DNA of 64,000 nucleotides from assembly GCA_028622995.1 (NCBI GenBank), contig JAJQJQ010000008.1, positions 1,612,001-1,676,000 of the forward strand, given 5' to 3'. The stretch comes from Panagrolaimus kolymaensis. Taxonomy: Eukaryota; Nematoda; Chromadorea; Rhabditida; Panagrolaimidae. A program made the translations under genes and the position numbers. The notes beneath the pieces are model-generated. The model was not told where the DNA came from, made no database searches, and saw only the letters and a program-made list of their open reading frames with translations. Within the stretch, counting starts at the first letter, position 1; each line of letters begins with the position of its first letter. Below are positions 11,001 through 26,200 of this stretch, in pieces.

Positions 11001-14000
11001 ATTATGTAGAGCAAATAAAGTTTATAAAAATTGCACAATTTCAAATTTCTTTGATTAAAACGCCTAAATATTATGTGACACCGATGTTTTATTTTTTCTT
11101 TTTTTTTCTGAAGGTTTTCTTGACAAAATTAAATACATTTTTGATTTAACTAAAGTAAATAAAGTTTATAAAAATTGCACAATTTCAAATTTCTTTGAAT
11201 AAAATGCCTAAATATTATTTGACACCGATGTTTCATTTTTTCTTTTTTTTCTGAAGGTTTTCTTGACAAAATTAAATACATTTTTGATTTAACTAAAGTA
11301 AATAAAGTTTATAAAAATTGCACAATTTCAAATTTCTTTGATTAAAATGCCTAAATATTATTTGAAACCGATGTTTCATTTTTTCTTTTTTTTTCTGAAG
11401 GTTTTCTTGACAAAATTAAACATATTTTTATATTATGTAGAGCAAATAAAGTTTATAAAAATTGCACAATTTCAAATTTCTTTGATTAAAATGCCTAAAT
11501 ATTATTTGACACCGATGTTTCATTTTTTCTTTTTTTTCTGAAGGTTTTCTTGACAAAATTAAATACATTTTTGATTTAACTAAAGTAAATAAAGTTTATA
11601 AAAATTGCACAATTTCAAATTTCTTTGATTAAAATGCCTAAATATTATGTGACACCGATGTTTTATTTTTTCTTTTTTTTTCTGAAGGTTTTCTTGACAA
11701 AATTAAACATATTTTTATATTATGTAGAGCAAATAAAGTTTATAAAAATTGCACAATTTCAAATTTCTTTGATTAAAATGCCTAAATATTATGTGACACC
11801 GATGTTTTATTTTTTCTTTTTTTTCTGAAGGTTTTCTTGACAAAATTAAATACATTTTTATATTATGTAGAGCAAATAAAGTTTATAAAAATTGCACAAT
11901 TTCAAATTTCTTTGATTAAAACGCCTAAATATTATGTGACACCGATGTTTTATTTTTTCTTTTTTTTTCTGAAGGTTTTCTTGACAAAATTAAATACATT
12001 TTTGATTTAACTAAAGTAAATAAAGTTTATAAAAATTGCACAATTTCAAATTTCTTTGAATAAAATGCCTAAATATTATTTGACACCGATGTTTCATTTT
12101 TTCTTTTTTTTCTGAAGGTTTTCTTGACAAAATTAAATACATTTTTGATTTAACTAAAGTAAATAAAGTTTATAAAAATTGCACAATTTCAAATTTCTTT
12201 GATTAAAATGCCTAAATATTATTTGAAACCGATGTTTCATTTTTTCTTTTTTTTTTCTGAAGGTTTTCTTGACAAAATTAAATACATTTTTATATTATGT
12301 AGAGCAAATAAAGTTTATAAAAATTGCACAATTTCAAATTTCTTTGATTAAAACGCCTAAATATTATGTGACACCGATGTTTTATTTTTTCTTTTTTTTT
12401 CTGAAGGTTTTCTTGACAAAATTAAACATATTTTTATATTATGTAGAGCAAATAAAGTTTATAAAAATTGCACAATTTCAAATTTCTTTGATTAAAATGC
12501 CTAAATATTATGTGACACCGATGTTTTATTTTTTCTTTTTTTTTCTGAAGGTTTTCTTGACAAAATTAAACATATTTTTATATTATGTAGAGCAAATAAA
12601 GTTTATAAAAATTGCACAATTTCAAATTTCTTTGATTAAAATGCCTAAATATTATGTGACACCGATGTTTTATTTTTTCTTTTTTTTTCTGAAGGTTTTC
12701 TTGACAAAATTAAACATATTTTTATATTATGTAGAGCAAATAAAGTTTATAAAAATTGCACAATTTCAAATTTCTTTGATTAAAATGCCTAAATATTATT
12801 TGACACCGATGTTTCATTTTTTCTTTTTTTTCTGAAGGTTTTCTTGACAAAATTAAATACATTTTTGATTTAACTAAAGTAAATAAAGTTTATAAAAATT
12901 GCACAATTTCAAATTTCTTTGATTAAAATGCCTAAATATTATGTGACACCGATGTTTTATTTTTTCTTTTTTTTTCTGAAGGTTTTCTTGACAAAATTAA
13001 ACATATTTTTATATTATGTAGAGCAAATAAAGTTTATAAAAATTGCACAATTTCAAATTTCTTTGATTAAAATGCCTAAATATTATTTGACACCGATGTT
13101 TCATTTTTTCTTTTTTTTCTGAAGGTTTTCTTGACAAAATTAAATACATTTTTGATTTAACTAAAGTAAATAAAGTTTATAAAAATTGCACAATTTCAAA
13201 TTTCTTTGATTAAAATGCCTAAATATTATGTGACACCGATGTTTTATTTTTTCTTTTTTTTTCTGAAGGTTTTCTTGACAAAATTAAACATATTTTTATA
13301 TTATGTAGAGCAAATAAAGTTTATAAAAATTGCACAATTTCAAATTTCTTTGATTAAAATGCCTAAATATTATGTGACACCGATGTTTTATTTTTTCTTT
13401 TTTTTTCTGAAGGTTTTCTTGACAAAATTAAACATATTTTTATATTATGTAGAGCAAATAAAGTTTATAAAAATTGCACAATTTCAAATTTCTTTGATTA
13501 AAATGCCTAAATATTATTTGACACCGATGTTTCATTTTTTCTTTTTTTTCTGAAGGTTTTCTTGACAAAATTAAATACATTTTTGATTTAACTAAAGTAA
13601 ATAAAGTTTATAAAAATTGCACAATTTCAAATTTCTTTGATTAAAATGCCTAAATATTATTTGACACCGATGTTTCATTTATTCTTTTTTTTCTGAAGGT
13701 TTTCTTGACAAAATTAAATACATTTTTGATTTAACTAAAGTAAATAAAGTTTATAAAAATTGCACAATTTCAAATTTCTTTGATTAAAATGCCTAAATAT
13801 TATGTGACACCGATGTTTTATTTTTTCTTTTTTTTTCTGAAGGTTTTCTTGACAAAATTAAACATATTTTTATATTATGTAGAGCAAATAAAGTTTATAA
13901 AAATTGCACAATTTCAAATTTCTTGGATTAAAATGCTTAAATATTATTTGACACCGATGTTTCATTTTTTCTTTTTTTTCTGAAGGTTTTCTTGACAAAA

Positions 14001-17000
14001 TTAAATACATTTTTGATTAAACTAAAGTAAATAAAGTTTATAAAAATTGCACAATTTCAAATTTCTTTGATTAAAATGCCTAAATATTATGTGACACCGA
14101 TGTTTCATTTTTTCTTTTTTTTCTGAAGGTTTTCTTGACAAAATTAAATACATTTTTGATTTAACTAAAGTAAAAAAAGTTTATAAAAATTGCACAATTT
14201 CAAATTTCTTGGATTAAAATGCCTAAATATTATGTGACACCGATTTTTTATTTTTTCTTTTTTTTTCTGAAGGTTTTCTTGACAAAATTAAACATATTTT
14301 TATATTATGTAGAGCAAATAAAGTTTATAAAAATTGCACAATTTCAAATTTCTTTGAATAAAATGCCTAAATATTATTTGACACCGATGTTTCATTTTTT
14401 CTTTTTTTTCTGAAGGTTTTCTTGACAAAATTAAATACATTTTTGATTTAACTAAAGTAAATAAAGTTTATAAAAATTGCACAATTTCAAATTTCTTTGA
14501 TTAAAATGCCTAAATATTATTTGAAACCGATGTTTCATTTTTTCTTTTTTTTTTCTGAAGGTTTTCTTGACAAAATTAAATACATTTTTATATTATGTAG
14601 AGCAAATAAAGTTTATAAAAATTGCACAATTTCAAATTTCTTTGATTAAAACGCCTAAATATTATGTGACACCGATGTTTTATTTTTTCTTTTTTTTTCT
14701 GAAGGTTTTCTTGACAAAATTAAATACATTTTTATATTATGTAGAGCAAATAAAGTTTATAAAAATTGCACAATTTCAAATTTCTTTGATTAAAACGCCT
14801 AAATATTATGTGACACCGATGTTTCATTTTTTCTTTTTTTTTTCTGAAGGTTTTCTTGACAAAATTAAATACATTTTTATATTATGTAGAGCAAATAAAG
14901 TTTATAAAAATTGCACAATTTCAAATTTCTTTGAATAAAATGCCTAAATATTATTTGACACCGATGTTTCATTTTTTCTTTTTTTTCTGAAGGTTTTCTT
15001 GACAAAATTAAATACATTTTTGATTTAACTAAAGTAAATAAAGTTTATAAAAATTGCACAATTTCAAATTTCTTTGATTAAAATGCCTAAATATTATTTG
15101 AAACCGATGTTTCATTTTTTCTTTTTTTTTTCTGAAGGTTTTCTTGACAAAATTAAATACATTTTTATATTATGTAGAGCAAATAAAGTTTATAAAAATT
15201 GCACAATTTCAAATTTCTTTGAATAAAATGCCTAAATATTATTTGACACCGATGTTTCATTTTTTCTTTTTTTTCTGAAGGTTTTCTTGACAAAATTAAA
15301 TACATTTTTGATTTAACTAAAGTAAATAAAGTTTATAAAAATTGCACAATTTCAAATTTCTTTGATTAAAATGCCTAAATATTATTTGAAACCGATGTTT
15401 CATTTTTTCTTTTTTTTTTCTGAAGGTTTTCTTGACAAAATTAAATACATTTTTATATTATGTAGAGCAAATAAAGTTTATAAAAATTGCACAATTTCAA
15501 ATTTCTTTGATTAAAACGCCTAAATATTATGTGACACCGATGTTTCATTTTTTCTTTTTTTTCTGAAGGTTTTCTTGACAAAATTAAATACATTTTTGAT
15601 TTAACTAAAGTAAATAAAGTTTATAAAAATTGCACAATTTCAAATTTCTTTGATTAAAATGCCTAAATATTATTTGAAACCGATGTTTCATTTTTTCTTT
15701 TTTTTCTGAAGGTTTTCTTGACAAAATTAAATACATTTTTGATTTAACTAAAGTAAATAAAGTTTATAAAAATTGCACAATTTCAAATTTCTTTGATTAA
15801 AATGCCTAAATATTATGTGACACCGATGTTTTATTTTTTCTTTTTTTTTCTGAAGGTTTTCTTGACAAAATTAAACATATTTTTATATTATGTAGAGCAA
15901 ATAAAGTTTATAAAAATTGCACAATTTCAAATTTCTTTGATTAAAACGCCTAAATAATATGTGACACCGATGTTTCATTTTTTCTTTTTTTTCTGAAGGT
16001 TTTCTTGACAAAATTAAATACATTTTTATATTATGTAGAGCAAATAAAGTTTATAAAAATTGCACAATTTCAAATTTCTTTGATTAAAACGCCTAAATAT
16101 TATGTGACACCGATGTTTTATTTTTTCTTTTTTTTTCTGAAGGTTTTCTTGACAAAATTAAATACATTTTTGATTTAACTAAAGTAAATAAAGTTTATAA
16201 AAATTGCACAATTTCAAATTTCTTTGAATAAAATGCCTAAATATTATTTGACACCGATGTTTCATTTTTTCTTTTTTTTCTGAAGGTTTTCTTGACAAAA
16301 TTAAATACATTTTTGATTTAACTAAAGTAAATAAAGTTTATAAAAATTGCACAATTTCAAATTTCTTTGATTAAAATGCCTAAATATTATTTGAAACCGA
16401 TGTTTCATTTTTTCTTTTTTTTTTCTGAAGGTTTTCTTGACAAAATTAAATACATTTTTATATTATGTAGAGCAAATAAAGTTTATAAAAATTGCACAAT
16501 TTCAAATTTCTTTGATTAAAACGCCTAAATATTATGTGACACCGATGTTTTATTTTTTCTTTTTTTTTCTGAAGGTTTTCTTGACAAAATTAAACATATT
16601 TTTATATTATGTAGAGCAAATAAAGTTTATAAAAATTGCACAATTTCAAATTTCTTTGATTAAAATGCCTAAATATTATTTGAAACCGATGTTTCATTTT
16701 TTCTTTTTTTTTTCTGAAGGTTTTCTTGACAAAATTAAACATATTTTTATATTATGTAGAGCAAATAAAGTTTATAAAAATTGCACAATTTCAAATTTCT
16801 TGGATTAAAATGCCTAAATATTATGTGACACCGATGTTTTATTTTTTCTTTTTTTTTCTGAAGGTTTTCTTGACAAAATTAAACATATTTTTATATTATG
16901 TAGAGCAAATAAAGTTTATAAAAATTGCACAATTTCAAATTTCTTTGAATAAAATGCCTAAATATTATTTGACACCGATGTTTCATTTTTTCTTTTTTTT
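8033..17000 (+). repeat. Left satellite domain with TTTGAAACC and AACGCC variants
   Basis: Monomers with TTTGAAACCGATGTTTCAT, usually followed by a T10 tract, and monomers starting GATTAAAACGCC are frequent here and disappear to the right of about 17 kb. The block 8668-9235 recurs with the same variant order at 16437-17004 (offset 7769 bp), and related stretches occur near 12.0-12.4 kb. This is a regionally homogenised sub-family within one array. Confidence 0.8.
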
Positions 17001-18080
17001 CTGAAGGTTTTCTTGACAAAATTAAATACATTTTTGATTTAACTAAAGTAAATAAAGTTTATAAAAATTGCACAATTTCAAATTTCTTTGATTAAAATGC
17101 CTAAATATTATGTGACACCGATGTTTTATTTTTTCTTTTTTTTTCTGAAGGTTTTCTTGACAAAATTAAACATATTTTTATATTATGTAGAGCAAATAAA
17201 GTTTATAAAAATTGCACAATTTCAAATTTCTTTGATTAAAATGCCTAAATATTATTTGACACCGATGTTTCATTTTTTCTTTTTTTTCTGAAGGTTTTCT
17301 TGACAAAATTAAATACATTTTTGATTTAACTAAAGTAAATAAAGTTTATAAAAATTGCACAATTTCAAATTTCTTTGATTAAAATGCCTAAATATTATGT
17401 GACACCGATGTTTTATTTTTTCTTTTTTTTTCTGAAGGTTTTCTTGACAAAATTAAACATATTTTTATATTATGTAGAGCAAATAAAGTTTATAAAAATT
17501 GCACAATTTCAAATTTCTTTGATTAAAATGCCTAAATATTATGTGACACCGATGTTTTATTTTTTCTTTTTTTTTCTGAAGGTTTTCTTGACAAAATTAA
17601 ACATATTTTTATATTATGTAGAGCAAATAAAGTTTATAAAAATTGCACAATTTCAAATTTCTTTGATTAAAATGCCTAAATATTATTTGACACCGATGTT
17701 TCATTTTTTCTTTTTTTTCTGAAGGTTTTCTTGACAAAATTAAATACATTTTTGATTTAACTAAAGTAAATAAAGTTTATAAAAATTGCACAATTTCAAA
17801 TTTCTTTGATTAAAATGCCTAAATATTATTTGACACCGATGTTTCATTTATTCTTTTTTTTCTGAAGGTTTTCTTGACAAAATTAAATACATTTTTGATT
17901 TAACTAAAGTAAATAAAGTTTATAAAAATTGCACAATTTCAAATTTCTTTGATTAAAATGCCTAAATATTATGTGACACCGATGTTTTATTTTTTCTTTT
18001 TTTTTCTGAAGGTTTTCTTGACAAAATTAAACATATTTTTATATTATGTAGAGCAAATAAAGTTTATAAAAATTGCACAA
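12919..18080 (+). repeat. Segmental satellite duplication with 4169-bp offset (left pair)
   Basis: Variant patterns starting at 12919, 13206 and 13780 recur at 17088, 17375 and 17949, all shifted by 4169 bp. The rare variant CATTTATTC (T-to-A in the T tract at 13681) recurs at 17850, the same shift. 4169 bp equals 29 monomers (22 of 144 bp plus 7 of 143 bp). Confidence 0.75.
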
Positions 18081-20160
18081 TTTCAAATTTCTTTGAATAA
18101 AATGCCTAAATATTATTTGACACCGATGTTTCATTTTTTCTTTTTTTTCTGAAGGTTTTCTTGACAAAATTAAACATATTTTTATATTATGTAGAGCAAA
18201 TAAAGTTTATAAAAATTGCACAATTTCAAATTTCTTTGATTAAAATGCCTAAATATTATTTGACACCGATGTTTCATTTTTTCTTTTTTTTCTGAAGGTT
18301 TTCTTGACAAAATTAAATACATTTTTGATTTAACTAAAGTAAATAAAGTTTATAAAAATTGCACAAATCAAATTTCTTTGATTAAAATGCCTAAATATTA
18401 TGTGACACCGATGTTTTATTTTTTCTTTTTTTTTCTGAAGGTTTTCTTGACAAAATTAAACATATTTTTATATTATGTAGAGCAAATAAAGTTTATAAAA
18501 ATTGCACAATTTCAAATTTCTTTGATTAAAATGCCTAAATATTATTTGACACCGATGTTTCATTTTTTCTTTTTTTTCTGAAGGTTTTCTTGACAAAATT
18601 AAATACATTTTTGATTTAACTAAAGTAAATAAAGTTTATAAAAATTGCACAATTTCAAATTTCTTTGATTAAAATGCCTAAATATTATGTGACACCGATG
18701 TTTTATTTTTTCTTTTTTTTTCTGAAGGTTTTCTTGACAAAATTAAACATATTTTTATATTATGTAGAGCAAATAAAGTTTATAAAAATTGCACAATTTC
18801 AAATTTCTTTGATTAAAATGCCTAAATATTATTTGACACCGATGTTTCATTTTTTCTTTTTTTTCTGAAGGTTTTCTTGACAAAATTAAATACATTTTTG
18901 ATTTAACTAAAGTAAATAAAGTTTATAAAAATTGCACAATTTCAAATTTCTTTGATTAAAATGCCTAAATATTATTTGACACCGATGTTTCATTTATTCT
19001 TTTTTTTCTGAAGGTTTTCTTGACAAAATTAAATACATTTTTGATTTAACTAAAGTAAATAAAGTTTATAAAAATTGCACAATTTCAAATTTCTTTGATT
19101 AAAATGCCTAAATATTATGTGACACCGATGTTTTATTTTTTCTTTTTTTTTCTGAAGGTTTTCTTGACAAAATTAAACATATTTTTATATTATGTAGAGC
19201 AAATAAAGTTTATAAAAATTGCACAATTTCAAATTTCTTTGAATAAAATGCCTAAATATTATTTGACACCGATGTTTCATTTTTTCTTTTTTTTCTGAAG
19301 GTTTTCTTGACAAAATTAAACATATTTTTATATTATGTAGAGCAAATAAAGTTTATAAAAATTGCACAATTTCAAATTTCTTTGATTAAAATGCCTAAAT
19401 ATTATTTGACACCGATGTTTCATTTTTTCTTTTTTTTCTGAAGGTTTTCTTGACAAAATTAAATACATTTTTGATTTAACTAAAGTAAATAAAGTTTATA
19501 AAAATTGCACAAATCAAATTTCTTTGATTAAAATGCCTAAATATTATGTGACACCGATGTTTTATTTTTTCTTTTTTTTTCTGAAGGTTTTCTTGACAAA
19601 ATTAAACATATTTTTATATTATGTAGAGCAAATAAAGTTTATAAAAATTGCACAATTTCAAATTTCTTTGATTAAAATGCCTAAATATTATTTGACACCG
19701 ATGTTTCATTTTTTCTTTTTTTTCTGAAGGTTTTCTTGACAAAATTAAATACATTTTTGATTTAACTAAAGTAAATAAAGTTTATAAAAATTGCACAATT
19801 TCAAATTTCTTTGATTAAAATGCCTAAATATTATGTGACACCGATGTTTTATTTTTTCTTTTTTTTTCTGAAGGTTTTCTTGACAAAATTAAACATATTT
19901 TTATATTATGTAGAGCAAATAAAGTTTATAAAAATTGCACAATTTCAAATTTCTTTGATTAAAATGCCTAAATATTATGTGACACCGATGTTTTATTTTT
20001 TCTTTTTTTTTCTGAAGGTTTTCTTGACAAAATTAAATACATTTTTGATTTAACTAAAGTAAATAAAGTTTATAAAAATTGCACAATTTCAAATTTCTTT
20101 GATTAAAATGCCTAAATATTATTTGACACCGATGTTTCATTTTTTCTTTTTTTTCTGAAG
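17850..20160 (+). repeat. 8-mer higher-order repeat, 1146-bp period, two copies
   Basis: Patterns at 17949, 18378 and 18665 recur at 19095, 19524 and 19811, all shifted by 1146 bp. A private deletion (GCACAAATCAAATTTC in place of GCACAATTTCAAATTTC) at about 18362 recurs at about 19508. The CATTTATTC variant also recurs with the same offset. Confidence 0.8.
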
Positions 20161-20384
20161 GTTTTCTTGACAAAATTAAATACATTTTTGATTTAACTAA
20201 AGTAAATAAAGTTTATAAAAATTGCACAATTTCAAATTTCTTTGATTAAAATGCCTAAATATTATTTGACACCGATGTTTCATTTTTTCTTTTTTTTCTG
20301 AAGGTTTTCTTGACAAAATTAAATACATTTTTGATTTAACTAAAGTAAATAAAGTTTATAAAAATTGCACAATTTCAAATTTCT

Positions 20385-22107
20385 TTGATTAAAATGCCTA
20401 AATATTATGTGACACCGATGTTTTATTTTTTCTTTTTTTTTCTGAAGGTTTTCTTGACAAAATTAAACATATTTTTATATTCTGTAGAGCAAATAAAGTT
20501 TATAAAAATTGCACAATTTCAAATTTCTTTGATTAAAATGCCTAAATATTATGTGACACCGATGTTTTATTTTTTCTTTTTTTTTCTGAAGGTTTTCTTG
20601 ACAAAATTAAACATATTTTTATATTATGTAGAGCAAATAAAGTTTATAAAAATTGCACAATTTCAAATTTCTTTGATTAAAATGCCTAAATATTATTTGA
20701 CACCGATGTTTCATTTTTTCTTTTTTTTCTGAAGGTTTTCTTGACAAAATTAAATACATTTTTGATTTAACTAAAGTAAATAAAGTTTATAAAAATTGCA
20801 CAATTTCAAATTTCTTTGATTAAAATGCCTAAATATTATTTGACACCGATGTTTCATTTTTTCTTTTTTTTCTGAAGGTTTTCTTGACAAAATTAAATAC
20901 ATTTTTGATTTAACTAAAGTAAATAAAGTTTATAAAAATTGCACAATTTCAAATTTCTTTGATTAAAATGCCTAAATATTATGTGACACCGATGTTTTAT
21001 TTTTTCTTTTTTTTTCTGAAGGTTTTCTTGACAAAATTAAACATATTTTTATATTCTGTAGAGCAAATAAAGTTTATAAAAATTGCACAATTTCAAATTT
21101 CTTTGATTAAAATGCCTAAATATTATGTGACACCGATGTTTTATTTTTTCTTTTTTTTTCTGAAGGTTTTCTTGACAAAATTAAATACATTTTTGATTTA
21201 ACTAAAGTAAATAAAGTTTATAAAAATTGCACAATTTCAAATTTCTTTGATTAAAATGCCTAAATATTATTTGACACCGATGTTTCATTTTTTCTTTTTT
21301 TTCTGAAGGTTTTCTTGACAAAATTAAATACATTTTTGATTTAACTAAAGTAAATAAAGTTTATAAAAATTGCACAATTTCAAATTTCTTTGATTAAAAT
21401 GCCTAAATATTATTTGACACCGATGTTTCATTTTTTCTTTTTTTTCTGAAGGTTTTCTTGACAAAATTAAATACATTTTTGATTTAACTAAAGTAAATAA
21501 AGTTTATAAAAATTGCACAATTTCAAATTTCTTTGATTAAAATGCCTAAATATTATGTGACACCGATGTTTTATTTTTTCTTTTTTTTTCTGAAGGTTTT
21601 CTTGACAAAATTAAACATATTTTTATATTCTGTAGAGCAAATAAAGTTTATAAAAATTGCACAATTTCAAATTTCTTTGATTAAAATGCCTAAATATTAT
21701 GTGACACCGATGTTTTATTTTTTCTTTTTTTTTCTGAAGGTTTTCTTGACAAAATTAAATACATTTTTGATTTAACTAAAGTAAATAAAGTTTATAAAAA
21801 TTGCACAATTTCAAATTTCTTTGATTAAAATGCCTAAATATTATTTGACACCGATGTTTCATTTTTTCTTTTTTTTCTGAAGGTTTTCTTGACAAAATTA
21901 AATACATTTTTGATTTAACTAAAGTAAATAAAGTTTATAAAAATTGCACAATTTCAAATTTCTTTGATTAAAATGCCTAAATATTATTTGACACCGATGT
22001 TTCATTTTTTCTTTTTTTTCTGAAGGTTTTCTTGACAAAATTAAATACATTTTTGATTTAACTAAAGTAAATAAAGTTTATAAAAATTGCACAATTTCAA
22101 ATTTCTT
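20385..22107 (+). repeat. 4-mer higher-order repeat, 574-bp period, three copies
   Basis: Units start at 20385, 20959 and 21533. Each opens with a B monomer carrying the TATTCTGTAGAG variant. The second and third copies have the order B, B/A chimera, A, A, while the first has B, B, A, A. Confidence 0.8.
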
Positions 22108-23244
22108 TGATTAAAATGCCTAAATATTATGTGACACCGATGTTTTATTTTTTCTTTTTTTTTCTGAAGGTTTTCTTGACAAAATTAAATACATTTTTGA
22201 TTTAACTAAAGTAAATAAAGTTTATAAAAATTGCACAATTTCAAATTTCTTTGATTAAAATGCCTAAATATTATTTGACACCGATGTTTCATTTTTTCTT
22301 TTTTTTCTGAAGGTTTTCTTGACAAAATTAAATACATTTTTGATTTAACTAAAGTAAATAAAGTTTATAAAAATTGCACAATTTCAAATTTCTTTGATTA
22401 AAATGCCTAAATATTATTTGACACCGATGTTTCATTTTTTCTTTTTTTTCTGAAGGTTTTCTTGACAAAATTAAATACATTTTTGATTTAACTAAAGTAA
22501 ATAAAGTTTATAAAAATTGCACAATTTCAAATTTCTTTGATTAAAATGCCTAAATATTATTTGACACCGATGTTTCATTTTTTCTTTTTTTTCTGAAGGT
22601 TTTCTTGACAAAATTAAATACATTTTTGATTTAACTAAAGTAAATAAAGTTTATAAAAATTGCACAATTTCAAATTTCTTTGATTAAAATGCCTAAATAT
22701 TATGTGACACCGATGTTTTATTTTTTCTTTTTTTTTCTGAAGGTTTTCTTGACAAAATTAAATACATTTTTGATTTAACTAAAGTAAATAAAGTTTATAA
22801 AAATTGCACAATTTCAAATTTCTTTGATTAAAATGCCTAAATATTATGTGACACCGATGTTTTATTTTTTCTTTTTTTTTCTGAAGGTTTTCTTGACAAA
22901 ATTAAATACATTTTTGATTTAACTAAAGTAAATAAAGTTTATAAAAATTGCACAATTTCAAATTTCTTTGATTAAAATGCCTAAATATTATGTGACACCG
23001 ATGTTTTATTTTTTCTTTTTTTTTCTGAAGGTTTTCTTGACAAAATTAAATACATTTTTGATTTAACTAAAGTAAATAAAGTTTATAAAAATTGCACAAT
23101 TTCAAATTTCTTTGATTAAAATGCCTAAATATTATGTGACACCGATGTTTTATTTTTTCTTTTTTTTTCTGAAGGTTTTCTTGACAAAATTAAACATATT
23201 TTTATATTATGTAGAGCAAATAAAGTTTATAAAAATTGCACAAT

Positions 23245-26200
23245 TTCAAATTTCTTTGATTAAAATGCCTAAATATTATGTGACACCGATGTTTTATTTT
23301 TTCTTTTTTTTTCTGAAGGTTTTCTTGACAAAATTAAATAGATTTTTGATTTAACTAAAGTAAATAAAGTTTATAAAAATTGCACAATTTCAAATTTCTT
23401 TGATTAAAATGCCTAAATATTATGTGACACCGATGTTTTATTTTTTCTTTTTTTTTCTGAAGGTTTTCTTGACAAAATTAAACATATTTTTATATTATGT
23501 AGAGCAAATAAAGTTTATAAAAATTGCACAATTTCAAATTTCTTTGATTAAAATGCCTAAATATTATTTGACACCGATGTTTCATTTTTTCTTTTTTTTC
23601 TGAAGGTTTTCTTGACAAAATTAAATACATTTTTGATTTAACTAAAGTAAATAAAGTTTATAAAAATTGCACAATTTCAAATTTCTTTGATTAAAATGCC
23701 TAAATATTATTTGACACCGATGTTTCATTTTTTCTTTTTTTTCTGAAGGTTTTCTTGACAAAATTAAATACATTTTTGATTTAACTAAAGTAAATAAAGT
23801 TTATAAAAATTGCACAATTTCAAATTTCTTTGATTAAAATGCCTAAATATTATGTGACACCGATGTTTTATTTTTTCTTTTTTTTTCTGAAGGTTTTCTT
23901 GACAAAATTAAATACATTTTTGATTTAACTAAAGTAAATAAAGTTTATAAAAATTGCACAATTTCAAATTTCTTTGATTAAAATGCCTAAATATTATGTG
24001 ACACCGATGTTTTATTTTTTCTTTTTTTTTCTGAAGGTTTTCTTGACAAAATTAAACATATTTTTATATTATGTAGAGCAAATAAAGTTTATAAAAATTG
24101 CACAATTTCAAATTTCTTTGATTAAAATGCCTAAATATTATGTGACACCGATGTTTTATTTTTTCTTTTTTTTTCTGAAGGTTTTCTTGACAAAATTAAA
24201 TACATTTTTGATTTAACTAAAGTAAATAAAGTTTATAAAAATTGCACAATTTCAAATTTCTTTGATTAAAATGCCTAAATATTATGTGACACCGATGTTT
24301 TATTTTTTCTTTTTTTTTCTGAAGGTTTTCTTGACAAAATTAAACATATTTTTATATTCTGTAGAGCAAATAAAGTTTATAAAAATTGCACAATTTCAAA
24401 TTTCTTTGATTAAAATGCCTAAATATTATGTGACACCGATGTTTTATTTTTTCTTTTTTTTTCTGAAGGTTTTCTTGACAAAATTAAACATATTTTTATA
24501 TTCTGTAGAGCAAATAAAGTTTATAAAAATTGCACAATTTCAAATTTCTTTGATTAAAATGCCTAAATATTATGTGACACCGATGTTTTATTTTTTCTTT
24601 TTTTTTCTGAAGGTTTTCTTGACAAAATTAAATACATTTTTGATTTAACTAAAGTAAATAAAGTTTATAAAAATTGCACAATTTCAAATTTCTTTGATTA
24701 AAATGCCTAAATATTATTTGACACCGATGTTTCATTTTTTCTTTTTTTTCTGAAGGTTTTCTTGACAAAATTAAATACATTTTTGATTTAACTAAAGTAA
24801 ATAAAGTTTATAAAAATTGCACAATTTCAAATTTCTTTGATTAAAATGCCTAAATATTATTTGACACCGATGTTTCATTTTTTCTTTTTTTTCTGAAGGT
24901 TTTCTTGACAAAATTAAATACATTTTTGATTTAACTAAAGTAAATAAAGTTTATAAAAATTGCACAATTTCAAATTTCTTTGATTAAAATGCCTAAATAT
25001 TATGTGACACCGATGTTTTATTTTTTCTTTTTTTTTCTGAAGGTTTTCTTGACAAAATTAAACATATTTTTATATTATGTAGAGCAAATAAAGTTTATAA
25101 AAATTGCACAATTTCAAATTTCTTTGATTAAAATGCCTAAATATTATGTGACACCGATGTTTTATTTTTTCTTTTTTTTTCTGAAGGTTTTCTTGACAAA
25201 ATTAAATACATTTTTGATTTAACTAAAGTAAATAAAGTTTATAAAAATTGCACAATTTCAAATTTCTTTGATTAAAATGCCTAAATATTATGTGACACCG
25301 ATGTTTTATTTTTTCTTTTTTTTTCTGAAGGTTTTCTTGACAAAATTAAATACATTTTTGATTTAACTAAAGTAAATAAAGTTTATAAAAATTGCACAAT
25401 TTCAAATTTCTTTGATTAAAATGCCTAAATATTATTTGACACCGATGTTTCATTTTTTCTTTTTTTTTCTGAAGGTTTTCTTGACAAAATTAAACATATT
25501 TTTATATTCTGTAGAGCAAATAAAGTTTATAAAAATTGCACAATTTCAAATTTCTTTGATTAAAATGCCTAAATATTATGTGACACCGATGTTTTATTTT
25601 TTCTTTTTTTTTCTGAAGGTTTTCTTGACAAAATTAAACATATTTTTATATTCTGTAGAGCAAATAAAGTTTATAAAAATTGCACAATTTCAAATTTCTT
25701 TGATTAAAATGCCTAAATATTATGTGACACCGATGTTTTATTTTTTCTTTTTTTTTCTGAAGGTTTTCTTGACAAAATTAAATACATTTTTGATTTAACT
25801 AAAGTAAATAAAGTTTATAAAAATTGCACAATTTCAAATTTCTTTGATTAAAATGCCTAAATATTATTTGACACCGATGTTTCATTTTTTCTTTTTTTTT
25901 CTGAAGGTTTTCTTGACAAAATTAAACATATTTTTATATTCTGTAGAGCAAATAAAGTTTATAAAAATTGCACAATTTCAAATTTCTTTGATTAAAATGC
26001 CTAAATATTATGTGACACCGATGTTTTATTTTTTCTTTTTTTTTCTGAAGGTTTTCTTGACAAAATTAAACATATTTTTATATTCTGTAGAGCAAATAAA
26101 GTTTATAAAAATTGCACAATTTCAAATTTCTTTGATTAAAATGCCTAAATATTATGTGACACCGATGTTTTATTTTTTCTTTTTTTTTCTGAAGGTTTTC